DNA from: Pseudomonadota bacterium | GTDB lineage: Bacteria; Desulfobacterota; Desulfobulbia; Desulfobulbales; JAHJIY01 | Assembly: GCA_018823175.1 (NCBI GenBank) | Contig: JAHJIY010000076.1 | Coordinates: 1-38,153 of the forward strand | Length of the DNA: 38,153 nt | Direction: 5' to 3' | Shown here: positions 34,446-38,153 of the stretch, piece by piece | Layout: each line of letters starts with the position of its first letter | Numbering within the stretch: position 1 is the stretch's first letter | The notes under the pieces: generated by a model | What the model saw: only the letters and a program-made list of their open reading frames with translations | The model's database searches: none | Told to the model about the DNA's origin: nothing | Translations under genes and position numbers: made by a program

Positions 34446-35636
34446 TTATCCCTTAATTGCCTTGCCGATTTTCTTGCCCAATTCCACACACAACTTGAGC
34501 GCGTCATGGTCCGGCACATTTCTTACCCTGATCCCTTCTTCATCCACCAGTTCAATCTTCATCTCTTCAAGAGCCGCATTCAAATGCTTGACCGCCTCAC
34601 CGCTCCAGCCATATGAGCCAAAAGCTGCACCGATCCGGCCCCGGGGCCGTAAACCCTTCATGTAAGTAACGATATCAGCCATCATCGGCAAAATCCCGTT
34701 ATTAAGGGTGGGAGAACCAAGAATAATCGCCTTGGCATCCAGTATTTCCGAAATAACATCACTACGATGATTGACATGGGTATTCATCATGATAACGCTT
34801 ATGCCTTCAGAAATAAGCCCCTGGCAAATAGCATTGGCCATCTTTTCCGTGCTCTTCCACATCGTATCAAAAACAATGACCGCCTTATCCCTGGTTTCCT
34901 GACGACTCCAGCCGTCATAAGCCGCAATAATTTTCTCCGGCGACTTGCGCCAGATAAGACCGTGATCCGGCGCGATCATGTCAATCTCAAGCCCCATCTC
35001 CTGTACTGAGGCCAAAAGTTTCTGCACGATGGGTGAAAAGATTAGCAGGATATTAGCGTAATACTTGGCGGCATGACTCATCAATTCAGGCTCGTAAACC
35101 TCATCATTAAACCGTTCGGAGGTGGCCCAGTGCTGACCGAAAGCATCACTTGAAATAAGCAGCTTGTCCTCTGGAATGTAAGAAAACATGCTGTCGGGCC
35201 AATGCAGCATCCTGGTTTCCAAAAAATTAACGGTCTTCTTACCCAAACTAATACTATCACCGGAATTAACTTCCACCAACGGCCAGTCCTCCCGATGAAA
35301 ATGTTCCAGCAAGGCCTTTTTGCCCATCTTCGAGCAGAAAATTTTCTCCGGCTTACAAAGATCTATAATCTTGGGCAAACTACCGGAATGGTCCATTTCA
35401 ACATGATTAACGATGATATAATCAATTTTGGCAGGATCGGTAACCTGATGAATGTTATGCAACAATTCACTATAATTTTCTTTTTTTACCGTATCGAACA
35501 GGGCAATTTTCTCATCTTTTACCAAATATGCATTGTAGGTTGTACCTTTTTTGGTGGAATAACCATGGAAATCCCTGATGTCCCAGTCAATCGCCCCAAC
35601 CCAATATACATTTTCCTTTATCTCTATAGCTCCCAT
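34446..35636 (-). CDS. fprA: A-type flavodiiron protein (O2/NO reductase)
   Basis: 396 residues. The N-terminal metallo-beta-lactamase-like domain carries the diiron ligands in NHVEMDHSGSLP (His78, Glu80, Asp82, His83) and the downstream LHWPDSMF and SSDAFGQH motifs. The C-terminal flavodoxin domain (about 250-396) has the FMN loop FDTMWKSTEKMA and GSPTLNNGILP. It reduces oxygen to water or NO to N2O in the cytoplasm, normally fed by rubredoxin, which is not encoded here. I chose the ATG at 35636, which has GGAGG 5 bases upstream, over an ATG four codons earlier that overlaps that SD. Length fits class A exactly. Confidence 0.95.
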   Translation of the reverse strand: MGAIEIKENVYWVGAIDWDIRDFHGYSTKKGTTYNAYLVKDEKIALFDTVKKENYSELLHNIHQVTDPAKIDYIIVNHVEMDHSGSLPKIIDLCKPEKIFCSKMGKKALLEHFHREDWPLVEVNSGDSISLGKKTVNFLETRMLHWPDSMFSYIPEDKLLISSDAFGQHWATSERFNDEVYEPELMSHAAKYYANILLIFSPIVQKLLASVQEMGLEIDMIAPDHGLIWRKSPEKIIAAYDGWSRQETRDKAVIVFDTMWKSTEKMANAICQGLISEGISVIMMNTHVNHRSDVISEILDAKAIILGSPTLNNGILPMMADIVTYMKGLRPRGRIGAAFGSYGWSGEAVKHLNAALEEMKIELVDEEGIRVRNVPDHDALKLCVELGKKIGKAIKG

Positions 35637-35900
35637 TTCAGCCTCCATATAAAAAATTTACCAGATAAACATTCAGTTTAGCGAAGTCACGACCTTATTA
35701 AAAACCACATCATATGGATAATTATAAGGCTGTTCATGACAAACAAGCAAAAATATTTTCACCCTTGAAACGTAACATATATATCGATAATTATTCTCAA
35801 GGGATAAATCAATTAAATAGTTTTTTTGGATATTTACGAAATTTTCCGACTACCAGAATCTAAACCATCGGACAAAAAAATCGAATCAATCCCTTTCCGG
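35637..35900. other. AT-rich intergenic DNA upstream of fprA
   Basis: 264 bases of AT-rich DNA. It should hold the fprA promoter, but no element stands out to the eye. The Rep1 array follows directly; together with it the gene-free stretch reaches 36160. Confidence 0.4.
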
Positions 35901-36013
35901 ATAAAGCTGAGTTGAGCCGCTAGTCGGCTCAAACGAAACTTATGCCCTTGTGGTATAAAGCTGAGTTGAGCCGCTAGTCGGCTCAAACGAAACTTATGCC
36001 CTTGTGGTATAAA
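35901..36013 (-). repeat. 54-bp palindromic tandem repeat, locus B (Rep1, two identical copies)
   Basis: Two identical 54-base units (35901-35954, 35955-36008) and the first five bases of a third. The stem is TTGAGCCG/CGGCTCAA with loop CTAGT. A second small hairpin forms from CTTATGCC and GGTATAAA. On the minus strand both encode IPQGHKFRLSRLAAQLSF in one open frame. A reading frame of 108 residues (36160-35834, TTG start) runs through them, but it has no SD, starts on the base after the gspG stop, and is not counted as a gene. Confidence 0.95.
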
Positions 36014-36160
36014 TTGCCGATGCCCCGAAGTACGAGGAGCTAATAACGCATCAGGGAAAGAGAGGAAACTATTCTTGAGTTTACAGAGAAAATCAACCCT
36101 CAGGGGATCTGCGAACAAAATCCCCCGGGGCAAATTATGGCTGAAGGTACAACTTAACAA

Positions 36161-36691
36161 TCATTCCCAGCTGGTAATGTCGGCGTCTTCACCATCCCCG
36201 CCAGGACTTATATCTTTGCCGTATGAATAGAGATCAACCTCCCCGTTGGAACCGGGATTCTGATAAATATAGGGATGATTCCAGGGATCCAAAGGCAGTT
36301 TGGGGATATAAGGCCCATCCCAATCGTCACTGCCTGTACTGGAAACCAATGCCTCCAGTCCCTGTTGCTCGGTAGGATATTCACCCACATCAAGACGATA
36401 GGCATCAAGAGAAGTCATCAACATACCGATCTGGGCTTTAGCGGTTTTAGTTTTTGCCTTGCCAAGTTGACCAAAAAGCTTAGGCCCGACTAAAGAAGCC
36501 AACAAACCAATAATGATCATAACGACCATTATTTCAATCAAAGAAAAACCTTTTTGGTTTTTAAAACTGAGTTGAGTCGCTAGTCGACTCAAACGAAACT
36601 TATGCGCCCCGGAGGAAGTGTCCCTCTCAAGGGGGGATTGAACAGAACCCTTGGGGTGCCCTTGTGGTATAAGTATCCCTAAATTATCCAT
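36161..36691 (-). CDS. gspG: Major pseudopilin GspG with repeat-expanded leader peptide
   Basis: 176 residues. The mature part begins after KNQKG (cleavage Gly48/Phe49) as FSLIEIMVVMIIIGLLASLV with Glu at +5. It shows the GspG hallmarks: YPTEQQGLEALV, WDGPYIPKLPLDPW, YSYGKDISPGGDGEDADITSW. Mature length is about 128 residues. The ATG at 36691 has GAGG 7 bases upstream, a good start. The leader is abnormally long (48 residues, usually 6-15). Residues 8-43 (36 residues, 108 bases) are encoded by one Rep1 unit carrying a nested Rep2. Without them the leader would read MDNLGILKNQKG. It is the missing gspG of the operon at 14463-24600 and stands alone here, downstream of mltG. Confidence 0.93.
   Translation of the reverse strand: MDNLGILIPQGHPKGSVQSPLERDTSSGAHKFRLSRLATQLSFKNQKGFSLIEIMVVMIIIGLLASLVGPKLFGQLGKAKTKTAKAQIGMLMTSLDAYRLDVGEYPTEQQGLEALVSSTGSDDWDGPYIPKLPLDPWNHPYIYQNPGSNGEVDLYSYGKDISPGGDGEDADITSWE
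36563..36670 (-). repeat. 54-bp palindromic repeat (Rep1), locus C, inside gspG, interrupted by Rep2
   Basis: One Rep1 unit split into 36563-36605 and 36660-36670, together exactly 54 bases. The stem here is TTGAGTCG/CGACTCAA, a compensated variant of the other loci. The frame used by gspG is the same open frame seen in locus B, yielding IPQGH...HKFRLSRLATQLSF. Confidence 0.93.
36606..36659 (-). repeat. 54-bp element Rep2 nested within Rep1 inside gspG
   Basis: Exactly 54 bases interrupt the Rep1 unit between TATGC and CCTTGTGG. It corresponds to 2815-2868 at about 48 of 54 positions. It adds 18 codons (PKGSVQSPLERDTSSGAH) to gspG without a stop or frameshift. Confidence 0.9.
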
Positions 36692-36948
36692 TTTCCAACC
36701 TCAAATATTGAATACACTTTAGAACAAAAATCTAACTTCATTTTGCCTCAAAACAAACAAATTAAACTTAACACATTTTGGCAAGACAAACCGTATAATC
36801 CAGCAAAATCGGCTTCTTTTTATCCCACTACCGGGTAAATTGCGACAGAAAACCTACAATATTTCAACGTGCCTCCTCAGAGTCCATGGCTTGCCTGACT
36901 GGGATCATGGTCGATTGCAACCAATAACTTTTACCGGAATTGATGAGG

Positions 36949-37983
36949 CTATTTTTTCCCGTTCTGCTGATATCGGAAAACTGCCCGATTATGCTCATTG
37001 AGCGATTTGGAAAAATAATGGGAACCGTCATTGCGGGAAACAAAATAATAATATGACTCTTGGGCGGGATCAAGTACCGCCTCAATCGAGGCCCGTCCGG
37101 GATTACCGATCGGGCCAGGCGGCAAGCCTTTGATTATATAAGTATTGTAAGGGGTCGGGGTTCTCAGATCCTTGCGGGTAATATTGCCATCAAATTTGGC
37201 CAGACCGTATATTACGGTCGGGTCGGCTTGCAGACGCATATTTTTTGCCAACCGATTAAGAAACACCCTGGCGATCAACGGTCTTTCCCGGGGCATGGCC
37301 GTTTCTTTTTCAACAATAGAAGCCAGGGTTAGAAGCCGATGGATATCAAGATCCGAAGAACTGCCGGCAACCCCGAGATCAAAAAGAACCTCCTGCATTC
37401 TGGCGGCCATGAGACTAATAATCTCTTCTTCGGTCTGCCCTCCTATTTCAAGATAATAGGTGTCAGGGAAAAGATATCCTTCCAGACTTTTGACATTAAG
37501 CCCCAGTTCCCGGATAAATTCCAGGTCGCGAGTCAGGGACAAAAATTTGTCCTTATCAACCCACCCCCCAGCCGCCAGAATTTCCGCAATCTTGAAGGTG
37601 CTTAAACCCTCAGGAATAATCACCGCTCGCCGCACTACCGAACCAGCCACCAGATCAGTCAGGACCTGATAAGGGACAACCTGGCTCTCAAAAAAATACT
37701 CTCCGGCCCGCAAGTGATGCGCCGCACCCATCAGCCTGGCCAATAACGCAAAACGCAAATCCTTATAAATTACCTTTTCCCGGACCAGAATCTGTTCAAT
37801 TTCCCGAAAACCGATATCGGGCGAAATTAAAACCGATATCTCCGACCGATCAATCTGCGGACCAGGCGAAAAAGCATAAAGCCAAACCCAACCAAACAGG
37901 CAAAGTGGAACAGCAGCCAACAGAATACAGCCTAATTTTACAGATAAATTTTTGATCACTTTACCCTCGGAGATTACTGCCAA
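36949..37983 (-). CDS. mltG: Endolytic murein transglycosylase MltG (YceG)
   Basis: Up to 344 residues. It cleaves nascent peptidoglycan strands at the inner membrane and sets glycan chain ends. One N-terminal membrane helix (about 15-37) is followed by a LysM-like segment (VLISPDIGFREIEQIL) and the YceG domain with SLEGYLFPDTY. The catalytic region ASIVEKETA has Glu225, and PTPYNTYIIKGLPPGPIGNPG follows. The start is uncertain: TTG at 37983 (AGG 5 bases upstream) or GTG at 37959 (GAGGG 4 bases upstream, giving VIKNLSVKL...). No ATG is available. It lies 257 bases upstream of gspG on the same strand. Confidence 0.93.
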   Translation of the reverse strand: MAVISEGKVIKNLSVKLGCILLAAVPLCLFGWVWLYAFSPGPQIDRSEISVLISPDIGFREIEQILVREKVIYKDLRFALLARLMGAAHHLRAGEYFFESQVVPYQVLTDLVAGSVVRRAVIIPEGLSTFKIAEILAAGGWVDKDKFLSLTRDLEFIRELGLNVKSLEGYLFPDTYYLEIGGQTEEEIISLMAARMQEVLFDLGVAGSSSDLDIHRLLTLASIVEKETAMPRERPLIARVFLNRLAKNMRLQADPTVIYGLAKFDGNITRKDLRTPTPYNTYIIKGLPPGPIGNPGRASIEAVLDPAQESYYYFVSRNDGSHYFSKSLNEHNRAVFRYQQNGKK

Positions 37984-38014
37984 GCGACCTGCTTCTTCCG
38001 TCCGAAATTATCTA

Positions 38015-38153
38015 GTGCCTGTCCATAAATGGTCTTTTCGCCCGATCTCTGCGTTATGCGAAAAAAATAATCCTCGGAATATCAAATATATGCCTGCGGT
38101 TATTTTTTTCGCATGCCTTGATCTCGAACAAAAATCCTCATTTCTGGACAGAC
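38015..38153. repeat. Large imperfect palindrome, MITE-like, running to the window end
   Basis: GTGCCTGTCCATAAATG at the left end (38015) is mirrored by CATTTCTGGACAGAC at the right end (38139-38153). The inner arms contain a perfect 15-bp pair, ATGCGAAAAAAATAA (38056-38070) with its complement at 38100-38114. Arms are about 57 bases with a centre of about 29. No reading frame is present. It could be a non-autonomous element or a long hairpin RNA; the true right border may lie beyond the window. Confidence 0.75.

Noticed and set aside
35834..36160. Real gene of 108 codons after gspG
   Set aside because: TTG start without SD; translation is dominated by repeat units and otherwise featureless.
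1..38153. tRNA, rRNA or known riboswitch
   Set aside because: I found no cloverleaf, rRNA or recognisable riboswitch core by reading; a covariance-model scan was not possible.

Overview
The window looks like chromosomal DNA from a Gram-negative anaerobe of the Desulfobacterota, most likely the Desulfobulbales. The basis is gene content and protein character: a VC_2705-type symporter with a DUF4212 partner, a DVU0298-family protein, an A-type flavodiiron protein, a delta-proteobacterial style gsp operon, and a YedE/TusA/DsrE sulfur cluster. No rRNA, tRNA, CRISPR array, transposase or phage gene was seen. The taxonomic call is inference.

Layout. (1) 1-2712: a 54-bp tandem repeat, then pilT and mltA on the minus strand. 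(2) 2713-3025: an intergenic patch with two repeat families and a terminator. (3) 3026-10248: an acetate module. The minus strand carries a DUF294/CBS/cNMP sensor, a DnaQ-like exonuclease, a DUF4212 subunit and a sodium:solute symporter. They diverge from acetyl-CoA synthetase on the plus strand. (4) 10741-12054: a tandem-receiver response regulator followed by a CheX-like protein. (5) 12079-14093: mltB and a DHH phosphoesterase on the minus strand. (6) 14463-24937: a compact type II secretion operon in the order E-F-H-J-I-K-L-M-C-D plus a 110-aa unknown. It lacks gspG. (7) 25106-28040: two small genes, dsrE-like and tusA on the minus strand, diverging from a yedE-like permease. This matches the 'YTD' set linked to sulfur disproportionation. 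(8) 28550-31700: a receiver-GAF-histidine kinase and a FliK-like protein. (9) 31878-35636: an MFS exporter, a DVU0298-family HEAT-like protein and a flavodiiron protein, all minus. (10) 35901-37983: more 54-bp repeats, an orphan gspG and mltG. (11) 38015-end: one large imperfect palindrome running off the window.

The most striking feature is a family of 54-bp (18-codon) palindromic repeats. It occurs at three loci, two of them tandem. The stem changes on both sides between loci, so base pairing is kept. One frame stays open and encodes an 18-residue unit, IPQGHKFRLSRLAAQLSF. One copy, itself carrying a nested second 54-bp element, sits in frame inside the leader peptide of gspG. Removing the 36 repeat-encoded residues leaves an ordinary 12-residue prepilin leader. 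This looks like a protein-coding-compatible mobile palindrome, comparable in concept to Rickettsia palindromic elements.

How the genes fit together: the symporter pair plus Acs would import and activate acetate (or a similar small carboxylate), with the DUF294 protein as a probable sensor. The gsp operon plus the distant gspG would build one secretion pseudopilus. YedE, TusA and DsrE would move sulfur compounds and hand over sulfane sulfur. FprA would deal with oxygen or nitric oxide. Three lytic transglycosylases (MltA, MltB, MltG) remodel the wall.
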